A stretch of 8,345 nt of DNA from Actinomycetota bacterium (GCA_011372845.1 DSAI01000168.1:1-8345); one strand, 5' to 3'. Shown: positions 1 through 7,076, counted from the stretch's first letter. Translations and numbers: made by a program. Notes: generated by a model not told the origin, from the sequence alone.

Positions 1-55
1 ATTACGTTTCACGAACCGTGATGCTACCTGTACGACGGCGTTTCCTCAAGTCCGA

Positions 56-61
56 TACAAT
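56..61 (+). promoter_or_regulatory. Candidate -10 element before the flippase gene
   Basis: The hexamer TACAAT matches the sigma-70-type consensus TATAAT at five of six positions and stands out in this GC-rich DNA. It would place transcription start near 67-69, giving a leader of about 28 bases before the ATG at 96. No good -35 box is visible 16-18 bases upstream. If real, it also argues against the GTG at 18 as the start, because that codon would not be transcribed from here. Inference from motif and position only. Confidence 0.35.
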
Positions 62-95
62 CCGACCGACGCCTACCGGACCGAGATGGACCCTG

Positions 96-1595
96 ATGCT
101 GAAGGACATACTCAAGGGGGCCGGGTCGGACACGCTGAAGTACTTCCCCGTGCGACTCGTACCCGCGCTCACCTCGCTCATCACCGTGCCGGTGTTCACC
201 CGCATGGTAGAGCGTGCCGACTACGGCAATTTCTACCTGATCTCCTCGGCAACCTCGCTTGCGGCCGCGGTGGCGACCGCGTGGATCACCAACTCCGTGG
301 TGCGCTTCTACTGGACCTACCGGGGCGAGGACCGGCAGGACGACTACGTGAGCACGTCGATCTGGTCCACGGTGATGTCGGTCCTCGCCGTGGCAGCGGT
401 GATCCTTTTCGGCGTGTGGCTGGCACGCGATTCCCTCTCGACGGGGCTCCTGGGCCTCGTGCCGATCGGCGTGGCGTCGCTGTGCATCACCTACTTCGGC
501 ACCGTGCTCCTCCAGGTGCTCCGGGCGGCCAACAAGGCCACGTCGTTCGCCATCATCTCGATCGGGGTGACCCTGCTGGGAACGGCCGCGTCGGTCTATC
601 TGGTAGCGGTGCCGCGGCTCGGCTCGTACGGCATCCTGCTCGGTATGGTGATCGGCAACGTGCTGATGCTCCCATTCAGCCTGCGCATGGTGGCGCGCGA
701 AGGCTCGCTCTCGCCCCGGAGGTTCAGCCCCGACATCCTCAAGCAGTACCTGTTGTTCGGCATGCCGCTCGTGCCGGCCGCCATCTCCTCGTGGCTGCTC
801 GTGCTAGCCGACCGCTATATCATCGAGTTCACCCGCACCACTGCCGAGGTGGGCCTGTACTCGGTGGCGTACGGACTCGGCGAGAAGATCATGCAGCTGA
901 TCACGCTCCCGCTCATCATCGCCATGGGGCCGGTGATGATCCAGACGTTCGAACGGCAGGGACAGGCGCTTGCGCAGCGCGTGCAGACGCAGATGACGCG
1001 CTACTTCGCCCTGCTCACGTTCCCGCTGCTGTTCGGGCTGGCGGCCACCTCGCGGCACTTCATGCAGGTGTTCACGGGCCCCGACTACCGGGCCGCGTTC
1101 CCGATCCTGGCCATCGTGGCGGCGGGGTCGCTCTCCTACGGACTCGTGCAGATCGCGGGCAACGGCATCGCCCTCCACAAGAAGTCCACCATCACCATGA
1201 CCAACACGATGACCGCCGGCGTCTTCAACATCGTCACGAACATCGCCTTCGTCCCCCGCTTCGGCTACATGGCCGCCGCGTACACCACGCTCGCCTCGTA
1301 CGCGTTGCTTCTCGCACTCACGTGGTACCGGAGCAGGCCGTACATGGAGTGGGTCATCCCGTGGGCCGACCTCGCCCGGATCGCAGCCGTATGCGGTGCG
1401 ATGTGGGCGGCGATCGCCCTCACGCTCGGACGCGTGCCGGGGAACGTCGGCGTACTGTTGGCCGAGGTGGCGCTTGGCGCGGTCGTCTACATCGCCGGCA
1501 TCCTGGTGACGGGCGCCGTGCGGGCCGACGAACGGGCCCACGTGCGCGATCTCGCCGTCCGCGTGTGGCGCCGGCTGGCAGGACGCACACGATGA
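96..1595 (+). CDS. Oligosaccharide-lipid flippase, Wzx/RfbX-like (MVF/MOP superfamily)
   Basis: This 499-residue polytopic membrane protein probably moves undecaprenyl-pyrophosphate-linked oligosaccharide repeat units from the inner to the outer face of the cytoplasmic membrane. About 14 hydrophobic segments can be drawn, roughly at residues 16-36, 44-69, 89-110, 117-140, 150-171, 178-195, 217-238, 263-283, 303-321, 333-356, 371-386, 390-410, 425-445 and 452-473, which suits a Wzx-type protein in number and length. The N-terminal stretch ending VPVFTRMVERADYGNF and the central LLFGMPLVPAAISSWLL followed by ADRYII are typical of polysaccharide-synthesis flippases. The frame is open back to a GTG at 18, but that would add 26 polar, basic residues and has no ribosome-binding site. 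The ATG at 96 puts the conserved helix near the N-terminus, although its own Shine-Dalgarno is weak (GGA at 88-90). The stop overlaps the next gene's ATG, so the two are probably translationally coupled. Substrate is unknown. Family call is sure; a MurJ-like lipid II role is less likely given the sugar-polymer neighbours. Confidence 0.9.
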   Translation: MLKDILKGAGSDTLKYFPVRLVPALTSLITVPVFTRMVERADYGNFYLISSATSLAAAVATAWITNSVVRFYWTYRGEDRQDDYVSTSIWSTVMSVLAVAAVILFGVWLARDSLSTGLLGLVPIGVASLCITYFGTVLLQVLRAANKATSFAIISIGVTLLGTAASVYLVAVPRLGSYGILLGMVIGNVLMLPFSLRMVAREGSLSPRRFSPDILKQYLLFGMPLVPAAISSWLLVLADRYIIEFTRTTAEVGLYSVAYGLGEKIMQLITLPLIIAMGPVMIQTFERQGQALAQRVQTQMTRYFALLTFPLLFGLAATSRHFMQVFTGPDYRAAFPILAIVAAGSLSYGLVQIAGNGIALHKKSTITMTNTMTAGVFNIVTNIAFVPRFGYMAAAYTTLASYALLLALTWYRSRPYMEWVIPWADLARIAAVCGAMWAAIALTLGRVPGNVGVLLAEVALGAVVYIAGILVTGAVRADERAHVRDLAVRVWRRLAGRTR

Positions 1596-2809
1596 GCCTC
1601 GCCGTAGCCATCCTCGGCCCCACCGTGCGGCAGGACAGGTCCGCGTCGGTGGGCGGCGTGGCGGTGCACACCGCTGCGCTTGCCGGGGCGCTGCGTGCCG
1701 CGGGCGCGCGAGTGGCGGTCCTCTCGGACAGCGAGTACGCCGGGGAGTCCGGACCCGGTACGTACGGCGTACGCGGCGCTTCGGCGGCGTGGCTGACGCG
1801 TACGGCGGCGGCCCATCCGCTCACAGCCGCGGACGTGCTGTGGCGCTCCGCCACCTCGGCCGAGAGACGCCGGCTCGGACTGCCGCTCAGGCGCACGTTC
1901 TCGCGCGCGCTGCTGATCCGCCGGGCGCTCGATGCGGAGCGGCCGGACGTGGTGCACGCGCAGCAGGCCGACTTCAGGCCGCTCTACCTGCGGCTCGCCG
2001 GCGCAACGACCCCGGTCGTGACCGTGGTGCACGGCCTGGGCGGCCTGGAGACCGGCGAGCACCCGGCGATGCGCGTGCTCCTCCCCGAGCATCTCGCCGC
2101 CGCTGCTGCGGTGACCGCTCCATCACAGGCGCTGCTCGACGAGGCCCGGAGTCTGCAGCCCCGCATACGTCGTGCACGGGTGATACCGAACGCCGTTGAC
2201 CACGGACTGTTCCGTCCGAGCGACGTCGCCGAGGCACGAGCGGCGGTGGGACTCGGGCATCACGCGGGGCCCGTGCTCCTCTACGCCGGCCGCATCACGG
2301 AACACAAGGGCGCGGGTGACCTGCTCGAAGCCTTCGAGACGATCCGCCGGGAGCGCCCCGGCGCCATGCTTGTGATGGTGGGCCCGTGGGGCCTCGACGC
2401 CCGGCTCCCGGGGCCGGACTCCGGCGTGACGGTGGTTGACGCCACACCGCCCGAACGGATGCCGCTGTGGTTCAGCGCCGCAACGCTCACGGTGGTCCCC
2501 TCCCGCTACGAGGGCTTCGGCCTGGTCGCGCTCGAGTCGCTGGCATGCGGCACACCGGTGCTCGCCACGGATGCCGGCGGATTGCCGGAGGTGGTGGATC
2601 CCCGCGCGGGAGCGCTGGCGCCTCCCCGGTCGCCCGAAGCGCTTGCGCGGAAAGCGCTCGAGCTCCTTGCCGATCCCCGCCGGCTCGAACGGATGTCGGC
2701 CGCGGGCCTCGAGGTCGCGGCGCGCTACTCGTGGAGCGCCGTTGCCGCCGCCTGCCTGGCCTTGTACGCCGAAGTCGCCGGACCGCACGACGGCGAACCG
2801 GCAGCCTGA
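1592..2809 (+). CDS. Glycosyltransferase family 4 (GT-B fold)
   Basis: A 405-residue retaining-type glycosyltransferase expected to act at the cytoplasmic membrane face, adding a sugar from a nucleotide donor to the growing lipid-linked repeat unit. The N-terminal Rossmann-like half shows the acceptor-side glycine pair at residues 21-22 (SVGGVAVHTAALAGAL). The donor-binding half has YAGRITEHKGAGDLLEAF and the EX7E signature EGFGLVALE with Glu307 and Glu315, followed by SLACGTPVLATDAGGLPEVV, the usual GT4 nucleotide-sugar site. Length is normal for the family. The start is the ATG at 1592, whose last two bases with the next base form the flippase stop (ATGA overlap); AGGA at 1580-1583 lies 8 bases upstream. 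The open frame extends far upstream inside the flippase gene, but only as a shadow frame. Donor and linkage cannot be read from sequence. No membrane segment is seen. Family call is strong; sugar specificity is unknown. Confidence 0.9.
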   Translation: MSLAVAILGPTVRQDRSASVGGVAVHTAALAGALRAAGARVAVLSDSEYAGESGPGTYGVRGASAAWLTRTAAAHPLTAADVLWRSATSAERRRLGLPLRRTFSRALLIRRALDAERPDVVHAQQADFRPLYLRLAGATTPVVTVVHGLGGLETGEHPAMRVLLPEHLAAAAAVTAPSQALLDEARSLQPRIRRARVIPNAVDHGLFRPSDVAEARAAVGLGHHAGPVLLYAGRITEHKGAGDLLEAFETIRRERPGAMLVMVGPWGLDARLPGPDSGVTVVDATPPERMPLWFSAATLTVVPSRYEGFGLVALESLACGTPVLATDAGGLPEVVDPRAGALAPPRSPEALARKALELLADPRRLERMSAAGLEVAARYSWSAVAAACLALYAEVAGPHDGEPAA

Positions 2810-2820
2810 TCCCCGGCCGG

Positions 2821-2847
2821 CCGGCCGCGGCGTGCGCACTCGGCCGG
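2821..2847 (+). terminator. All-GC stem-loop after the first glycosyltransferase gene
   Basis: CCGGCCG at 2821-2827 is the exact reverse complement of CGGCCGG at 2841-2847, with a 13-base loop. It begins 11 bases after the glycosyltransferase stop. A perfect palindrome, CCGGCCGGCCGG (2813-2824), overlaps its left arm and could pair alternatively. There is no T-run after the stem, so it is not a classic intrinsic terminator. It could be a U-less terminator, a 3'-end stabiliser, or just GC-rich sequence. Confidence 0.35.
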
Positions 2848-2859
2848 GAGTGCTGACGT

Positions 2860-2893
2860 GCCGGTAACGCCACCCATGGGCGGGGCCACCGGC
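2860..2893 (+). other. Second inverted repeat in the intergenic gap
   Basis: GCCGGT (2860-2865) pairs with ACCGGC (2888-2893), and inside it CCC (2873-2875) and CC (2870-2871) can pair with GGG (2878-2880) and GG (2882-2883) around a very tight turn. No T-tract follows. It lies between the first stem-loop and the candidate -10 for ugd, so it could be part of a termination region or a protein-binding site upstream of ugd. Function not established. Confidence 0.3.
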
Positions 2894-2902
2894 GCGCGCC
2901 GC

Positions 2903-2908
2903 TATGCT
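2903..2908 (+). promoter_or_regulatory. Candidate -10 element for ugd
   Basis: TATGCT matches four of six positions of the TATAAT consensus and follows a very GC-rich stretch. Transcription would begin near 2914-2916, giving a leader of roughly 97 bases before the ugd ATG. No recognisable -35 box is present at the usual distance. The 202-base gap and the hairpins upstream make a separate ugd promoter plausible, but the motif itself is weak. Confidence 0.25.
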
Positions 2909-2998
2909 ACGCTTCGACCCGGACACAGGCCACCCGGACCGCGCCCTGCAACCGCGCGCCCCACGCGTCGCGCGTGTGTGTGGTCCCGCACTGCTGCC

Positions 2999-3005
2999 GA
3001 AGGGA
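2999..3005 (+). promoter_or_regulatory. Ribosome-binding site that fixes the ugd start
   Basis: GAAGGGA lies 6 bases before the ATG at 3012, good Shine-Dalgarno complementarity and spacing. The open frame continues upstream to an ATG at 2904, but that start would add 36 residues lacking family similarity in front of the Rossmann strand, and its ATG falls inside the candidate -10. This site therefore supports 3012. Confidence 0.75.
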
Positions 3006-3011
3006 ACACCA

Positions 3012-4325
3012 ATGGCTGACGTTACCGTCATCGGTACCGGATACGTAGGTCTCATCCAGGGCGTATGCCTCGCCGACGTGGGTCACAACGTGACATGCGT
3101 CGACATCGACGAGGCGAAGATCGAGATGCTGCGAGCCGGCACTAGCCCGATCTTCGAGCCCGGCCTGGAGGAGCTCCTCGCGAAGACGATCGCGTCGGGA
3201 CGCATCACGTTCGCCATGCCGGGTGACGGCTGGGCCGATTTGCTCGGCGACATCGTGTTCGTTGCCGTGGGCACGCCCCAGACCGACAACGGCGCCGCCG
3301 ACCTGCGCTTCGTGCGTTCGGTCACCTCGGCCATCGCCGCCGAGGCCACCCGCCCGTTCACGCTCGTGATGAAGTCCACCGTTCCCCCGGGAACGGGACA
3401 CACGCTCATCAGACGCACACTCGCCGATGCGCCGGTCGATATCGCCTACGTGTCGAACCCCGAGTTCCTGCGCGAGGGCAAGGCGCTCGAAGACTGGTAC
3501 CGGACCGACCGCATCGTGATCGGCGCGGACACGCCGGACGCCGCCGAGTCGGTCTCGGCCCTCTACGAGGCGGTCGACGCCCCACGCGTGATCACCGACA
3601 TCGCGAGCGCCGAGACGATCAAGTACGCGTCCAACGCGTTCCTCTCCACCAAGATCTCGTTCATCAACGAGATCGCGAACCTGTGCGACGCGATCGGCGC
3701 CGACATCGACGCGGTCTCGCACGGGATCGGGATGGACACCCGCATCGGGTCCGACTTCCTGCGAGCCGGCATCGGCTATGGCGGCTCGTGCTTTCCCAAG
3801 GACACCCGCGCACTCGACTTCATCGCCACCATCAACGGCTACGAGTTCTCCCTCCTCAAGTCCGTCATCGAGGTGAACAACCGCCAGCGCCTGCTACCGG
3901 TGATCGCACTGGTGCGCGCGCTCCCCGACCTGCACGAGCGCACCATCGCGGTACTCGGCCTGGCGTTCAAGCCGGATACCGACGACGTGAGAGAGTCGCC
4001 GGCGATCGATATCGTTCCGCTGCTCGTAGAAGAGGGCTGCTCGGTGAAGGTCTACGACCCGATCGCCGCGGAGGTGGAGATCGCCGGCGCCACACGCTGC
4101 GCCACGGTGTGGGAGGCGCTCGAGGGCGCCTCGGCAGCCGTTGTGATCACCGAGTGGGGCGAGTTCGCCGCGCTCGACTGGGAGCGCGCCGCCAGCGTGA
4201 TGACGCCGCCCGCCGTGGTGTTCGACGGCCGGAACTGCCTCGATCCGTCGCGGGTCGAGGCGGCAGGACTCGCCTACATGGCCGTGGGCCGCCCCGGCGC
4301 CCACAGGACGGGCAGGAACGGCTAG
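3012..4325 (+). CDS. ugd: UDP-glucose 6-dehydrogenase
   Basis: This 437-residue cytoplasmic enzyme should oxidise UDP-glucose twice with NAD+ to UDP-glucuronate, a precursor for acidic polysaccharides. The N-terminal NAD-binding domain opens with VIGTGYVG (GxGxxG at residues 8-13) and an acidic strand end, VDID. STVPPGTG and NPEFLREG are family hallmarks. The central helix has Lys204 and Asn208 (IKYASNAF), and the active-site loop GGSCFPKD carries the nucleophile Cys260 with Lys263 and Asp264. These Lys and Cys numbers coincide with those known for the Streptococcus pyogenes enzyme. The C-terminal UDP-binding domain has GLAFKPDTDDVRESPA. Length is typical and no key residue is missing. The next gene starts 4 bases after the stop, indicating co-transcription. 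NPEFLREG and the close Ugd pattern favour UDP-glucose over GDP-mannose or UDP-N-acetylmannosamine as substrate; UDP-N-acetylglucosamine oxidation is a less likely alternative. Confidence 0.93.
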   Translation: MADVTVIGTGYVGLIQGVCLADVGHNVTCVDIDEAKIEMLRAGTSPIFEPGLEELLAKTIASGRITFAMPGDGWADLLGDIVFVAVGTPQTDNGAADLRFVRSVTSAIAAEATRPFTLVMKSTVPPGTGHTLIRRTLADAPVDIAYVSNPEFLREGKALEDWYRTDRIVIGADTPDAAESVSALYEAVDAPRVITDIASAETIKYASNAFLSTKISFINEIANLCDAIGADIDAVSHGIGMDTRIGSDFLRAGIGYGGSCFPKDTRALDFIATINGYEFSLLKSVIEVNNRQRLLPVIALVRALPDLHERTIAVLGLAFKPDTDDVRESPAIDIVPLLVEEGCSVKVYDPIAAEVEIAGATRCATVWEALEGASAAVVITEWGEFAALDWERAASVMTPPAVVFDGRNCLDPSRVEAAGLAYMAVGRPGAHRTGRNG

Positions 4326-4329
4326 ACCA

Positions 4330-5547
4330 GTGCGGATCCTGTATATCCATCAGTTCTTCGCAACGCGCGGCTCGTCACTCGGCCTGATCCGTTCGTACGA
4401 GTTCTCCCGCAGATGGGTGGAGCAGGGACACGAGGTCACGGTGATCACCAGCTCCTCCAGGCTGCCCGACGAGTACCAGCGGGCGCGCTATGTGGACGGC
4501 ACGATCGACGGCATCTCGATCCGCTCGGTGCGCGTGGGCTACTCCAACTACATGAGCTACGCCCGGCGGATGTGGTCGTTCCTGGCGTTCACCTTCGGCG
4601 CCACGCGCCGGGCGGCGACCGCCGGAAAGCACGATGTGGTGTTCGCCACCTCCACCCCGCTCACGGTAGGGATCCCCGGCTGGGTGGCGGCCCGGATCAC
4701 CCGAACACCGTTCGTGTTCGAGGTGCGCGACCTCTGGCCGGAGGCGGCCATCCAGATGGGCGCGCTCAAGCGTCGCGGGCTGATCGCACGCGTCGCAAAG
4801 CACCTGGAGCGCTTCCTGTACCGTCACGCCGAACACGTGATCGCCCTCTCCCCCGGCATGGCCGAGGGCGTGATCGCCGAGGGCGTGGATCCGGATCGAG
4901 TTCACGTGATCCCCAACTGCTCGGACCTCGACCTCTTCCATCCCGGAGAGAAGGATCCGGAGATCGTCGATCGGTTCGGCGTCTCGGGACGGCTCGTGGT
5001 CGGCTACACCGGCGCCATCGGCCCGTCCAACGGCCTCCACGACCAGATCCCCGAGGCTGCGCGGATCCTTGAGGAGCGCGGCCGGAGCGACATCGTCTTC
5101 CTGATCGCCGGAGATGGCAAGAGCCTGCCTACGCTCCGCGAGCGTACCGCCGACCGCGCCAACGTGCTTCTCGTAGGCTCGATGCCCAAGCAGGAGGTCC
5201 CCGCCATCACGCGGACGGCGGACATACTGCTCACCCTCTTCGCCGACGTGCCGATCCTGGCCACCAACTCGCCGAACAAGTTCTTCGACGCGCTCGCTTC
5301 GGGACGCCCGGTGATCGTGAACCAGCCCGGCTGGACACGGTCGCTCGTTCTCGACAACGAGGCGGGGCTCGCGGTAAAGGCGGCCGATGGGGCCGCGCTT
5401 GCCGAGGCGATCATCGCTCTCGCCGACGACCCGGAGCGGCGCGCGCGGATGGGGCGCAACGCGCGGATGCTGGCCGAGCGCGAGTTCAGCCGTGACGAGC
5501 AGGCAGACACGCTGCTGCGCGTTCTAGAAGACGCAGCAGGCCGGTAG
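4330..5547 (+). CDS. Glycosyltransferase family 4, WbuB-like
   Basis: A 405-residue GT-B glycosyltransferase resembling WbuB-type enzymes of O-antigen and exopolysaccharide clusters. Visible hallmarks are the opening RILYIHQFFATRG, then RSYEFSRRWVEQGHEVTVIT, the motif FEVRDLWPEAAIQMG around residue 130, VIALSPGM, VIPNCSDLDLF, GYTGAIGPSNGL, and the donor-site region SPNKFFDALASGRPVIVN. In that region Asp320 stands where GT4 enzymes carry the second acid of EX7E; the first Glu position is not acidic (Thr312), which I believe is common in this subfamily. The usual Gly-Gly-Thr-Arg before the first helix is replaced by SSLGLIRS. The start is the GTG at 4330, 4 bases after ugd; AGGA at 4314-4317 is a rather distant Shine-Dalgarno (12 bases). 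It probably adds one sugar to the lipid-linked repeat unit in the cytoplasm; which sugar is unknown. It ends only 5 bases from the converging LCP gene's stop. Confidence 0.88.
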   Translation: MRILYIHQFFATRGSSLGLIRSYEFSRRWVEQGHEVTVITSSSRLPDEYQRARYVDGTIDGISIRSVRVGYSNYMSYARRMWSFLAFTFGATRRAATAGKHDVVFATSTPLTVGIPGWVAARITRTPFVFEVRDLWPEAAIQMGALKRRGLIARVAKHLERFLYRHAEHVIALSPGMAEGVIAEGVDPDRVHVIPNCSDLDLFHPGEKDPEIVDRFGVSGRLVVGYTGAIGPSNGLHDQIPEAARILEERGRSDIVFLIAGDGKSLPTLRERTADRANVLLVGSMPKQEVPAITRTADILLTLFADVPILATNSPNKFFDALASGRPVIVNQPGWTRSLVLDNEAGLAVKAADGAALAEAIIALADDPERRARMGRNARMLAEREFSRDEQADTLLRVLEDAAGR

Positions 5548-5558
5548 GCGCGCTACTG
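5542..5558. repeat. Small inverted repeat holding both convergent stop codons
   Basis: GTAG (5544-5547) and CTAC (5553-5556) are reverse complements around the 5-base spacer GCGCG. In RNA the stem can extend by one wobble and one C-G pair. Each arm contains the TAG stop of one of the two converging genes, 4330-5547 (+) and 5553-6947 (-). It is too short and lacks a T-run, so it is not a convincing bidirectional terminator. Transcripts from both sides probably run into the opposite gene. Confidence 0.4.
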
Positions 5559-6947
5559 CGGCGTTGCCATAGCGGTATCCCAGGTGGCGTAGTCGTCGCC
5601 GACCACCACCAGGATGTCCGTGGAGAACGCGTACATGCCGCGGCTCTCCACGACCTTCGCCTTGGGCAGGTCGTTGGCAACCTGTACCGCCGCCGCATGG
5701 TCGGTGGAGTAGACCACCAACGTCTCCTCGTACACGAACTGATTGGCGTTGCCCACCTCGGTGATCGTGTAGCCGAGCGCGGCCAGGATGTCGCTCGTGG
5801 TACCGGCGCTGCCCTCGATGCCGGCGCCGTTGCGGACCGTGACACTGATGGTTGCCCGATCGATCTCCTCGGGCTCTTCCACTGCCGACTCATCGAAGCG
5901 GCGGCCCTCGAGCATGCCGCTGACGAGCTGCTCCTTCTTCTCCTCGTCCAGCCACACGTAGGGAGAACGCCACTCGCCCTCGAGCGTTGCCGTCTCGACG
6001 TTCTCACCGCCAATGTCCGCAAGGTCGATGGCCGACTCCACGAGCCGGGCGACGGTCATGTCGGTGGTAAGGTATCCCGCCACGTCTTTCATCATCGACG
6101 GGATCTTGAACACGCTGTCGATCTGGGTGGCCTGATCGGCCAACGCCTTGAAGAAGGTCTGCTGGTGCCTCATGCGTGTGAAGTCAGCGTCGGGGAAGTC
6201 GCGGCTGCGCACGTACGTGAGGGCCTGCGGGCCGTTGAGCCGCTGGTACCCGGGTTCTATATGCGGTTCCCGGTCGGCGAGCGGGAGGCCGCTGGCGGCT
6301 TTCCAGTCGTCGATCTCCACATCCACGTCGACCCACACCCCGCCGAGGGCATCCACCATCGCGGCAAAGCCCCGGAAGTCGATCTCCGCGTAGTGGTTGA
6401 TTGGCACACCCGTGAGGGCTGTCACCGTCTCGGCCATGAGCTTGGGGCCGCCGTAGAAATGCGCGGCGTTGATCTTGTCCACGCCGTATCCAGGGATCTC
6501 CACGCGGGTGTCGCGGGGGATGGAGAGCATCCACACCCTCCCCTGTTCCGGATCCACGCGGGCTAGGATGATGGTGTCAGCCCGCGCTGCCTCTTCGCCA
6601 TCGCGGAAGTCGGTGCCCAGGAGGAGGATCGTGTACGGCTTCTTGGGCTCGCGCTCGGTGAGCGACTCGCCCATGTCGGCCGACTGGAGCGCGTTCTCCT
6701 CCATGATGCGGCTGGCGGCCGCGAACTGGGAGTAGACGTAGGCGGCGCCACATCCCACCAGCACCAGCACAAGCAGCGCGAGACTGGCGAGCGCACGCTT
6801 GATCGCGCGGTTGCGCCGCTCGTGGTGCACACGCATACGCGGCGCCGCCTCGACAGCCTCGCCCACCCGGCGTGATGTGCCGGGCTTGGGCGTGTCGAGC
6901 CGGCTACGCGTATAGACGCGGCCTCGTTTCCGTGAGTGCTTTCCCAC
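5553..6947 (-). CDS. LytR-CpsA-Psr (LCP) family cell-wall polymer ligase with LytR_C domain
   Basis: A 464-residue membrane-anchored protein. LCP enzymes transfer polysaccharide or teichoic-acid-type polymers from undecaprenyl-pyrophosphate to peptidoglycan on the outer membrane face. The N-terminus is basic and cytoplasmic (about residues 1-51), followed by one membrane segment rich in Leu, Val and Ala at 52-72. The LCP domain spans about 103-265: LLLGTD (Asp113), ARADTI (Arg122, Asp124), LSIPRDT (Arg145, Asp146), DKINAA, and YVRSRDFPDADFTRMRHQ (Arg247, Arg249, Arg258), the lipid-phosphate-binding set. A C-terminal LytR_C domain starts near 367 (VTVRNGAGIEGSA). The GTG start at 6947 is chosen because AGGGAG lies 9 bases before it. 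An in-frame ATG at 6836 would shorten the cytoplasmic tail by 37 residues and is possible; the frame also extends to an ATG at 7034 without a good ribosome site. A phosphatase-type regulatory role has been claimed for some family members, but here the sugar genes favour polymer attachment. Confidence 0.92.
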   Translation of the reverse strand: MGKHSRKRGRVYTRSRLDTPKPGTSRRVGEAVEAAPRMRVHHERRNRAIKRALASLALLVLVLVGCGAAYVYSQFAAASRIMEENALQSADMGESLTEREPKKPYTILLLGTDFRDGEEAARADTIILARVDPEQGRVWMLSIPRDTRVEIPGYGVDKINAAHFYGGPKLMAETVTALTGVPINHYAEIDFRGFAAMVDALGGVWVDVDVEIDDWKAASGLPLADREPHIEPGYQRLNGPQALTYVRSRDFPDADFTRMRHQQTFFKALADQATQIDSVFKIPSMMKDVAGYLTTDMTVARLVESAIDLADIGGENVETATLEGEWRSPYVWLDEEKKEQLVSGMLEGRRFDESAVEEPEEIDRATISVTVRNGAGIEGSAGTTSDILAALGYTITEVGNANQFVYEETLVVYSTDHAAAVQVANDLPKAKVVESRGMYAFSTDILVVVGDDYATWDTAMATPQ

Positions 6948-6956
6948 TCGGTGCGA

Positions 6957-6962
6957 CTCCCT
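6957..6962 (-). promoter_or_regulatory. Ribosome-binding site that decides the LCP gene start
   Basis: On the minus strand AGGGAG is followed by a 9-base spacer and then GTG at 6947. This is the best Shine-Dalgarno near any of the in-frame starts (7034, 6947, 6836) and selects the GTG. The ATG at 6836 has only a weak GAGG about 11 bases upstream. Confidence 0.65.
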
Positions 6963-6981
6963 GTAGTTCAGTCTGCATATC

Positions 6982-7015
6982 GCTGCCCGGGCATCGTCGC
7001 AACGATGGCGACAGC
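6982..7015 (-). other. Leader hairpin nearest the LCP ribosome-binding site
   Basis: CATCGT (6992-6997) and ACGATG (7002-7007) form a perfect 6-bp stem around a 4-base loop. Outside it, GCTG (6982-6985) can pair with CAGC (7012-7015) across an internal loop. In the minus-strand RNA it sits about 20 bases upstream of the Shine-Dalgarno. It may affect translation or be an RNA-binding site. A structure seen by eye; function inferred. Confidence 0.4.
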
Positions 7016-7046
7016 ACGGCTGCCCTCGTGGCATCCCGAGCAGTCT

Positions 7047-7076
7047 CCCGGATACCGTGCGTATAGACGGCCCGGG
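7047..7076 (-). other. Middle leader hairpin before the LCP gene
   Basis: CCCGG (7047-7051) pairs with CCGGG (7072-7076), and inside it CCGT (7055-7058) pairs with ACGG (7067-7070). This makes a 9-bp stem with an asymmetric internal loop (ATA against C) and an 8-base apical loop. It lies in the presumed untranslated leader. No poly-U run follows on either strand, so it is not an obvious attenuator. Confidence 0.4.

Noticed and set aside
18..95. N-terminal extension of the flippase from a GTG at 18
   Set aside because: No Shine-Dalgarno precedes it, the added 26 residues are polar and basic and unlike the family start, and a candidate -10 lies downstream of it at 56-61.
804..1541. 245-codon minus-strand open frame opposite the flippase
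   Set aside because: Composition is low-complexity Arg/Gly/His/Asp with no motif; the plus-strand flippase explains the region.
86..1591. Upstream 502 codons in frame with the first glycosyltransferase, suggesting a fusion protein
   Set aside because: The stretch lies wholly within the flippase gene in another frame, is rich in Arg, His, Pro and Gly, and shows no domain. It is a shadow frame caused by high GC.
2904..3011. 36-residue N-terminal extension of Ugd
   Set aside because: Ugd proteins begin at the Rossmann strand; a strong GAAGGGA ribosome site precedes the ATG at 3012, and the ATG at 2904 lies inside the -10-like motif.
2123..3055. 310-codon minus-strand open frame across the glycosyltransferase end and the gap
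   Set aside because: It is antisense to well-supported genes and has no recognisable domain, membrane segment or ribosome site.
2907..3722. 271-codon minus-strand open frame opposite ugd
   Set aside because: Arg/Asp/Gly/Val-rich shadow of ugd codons, typical of long antisense frames in GC-rich genes.
5697..6566. 289-codon plus-strand open frame opposite the LCP gene
   Set aside because: The minus strand here encodes all the LCP motifs; the plus frame has His/Val/Gly-rich composition with no family signature.
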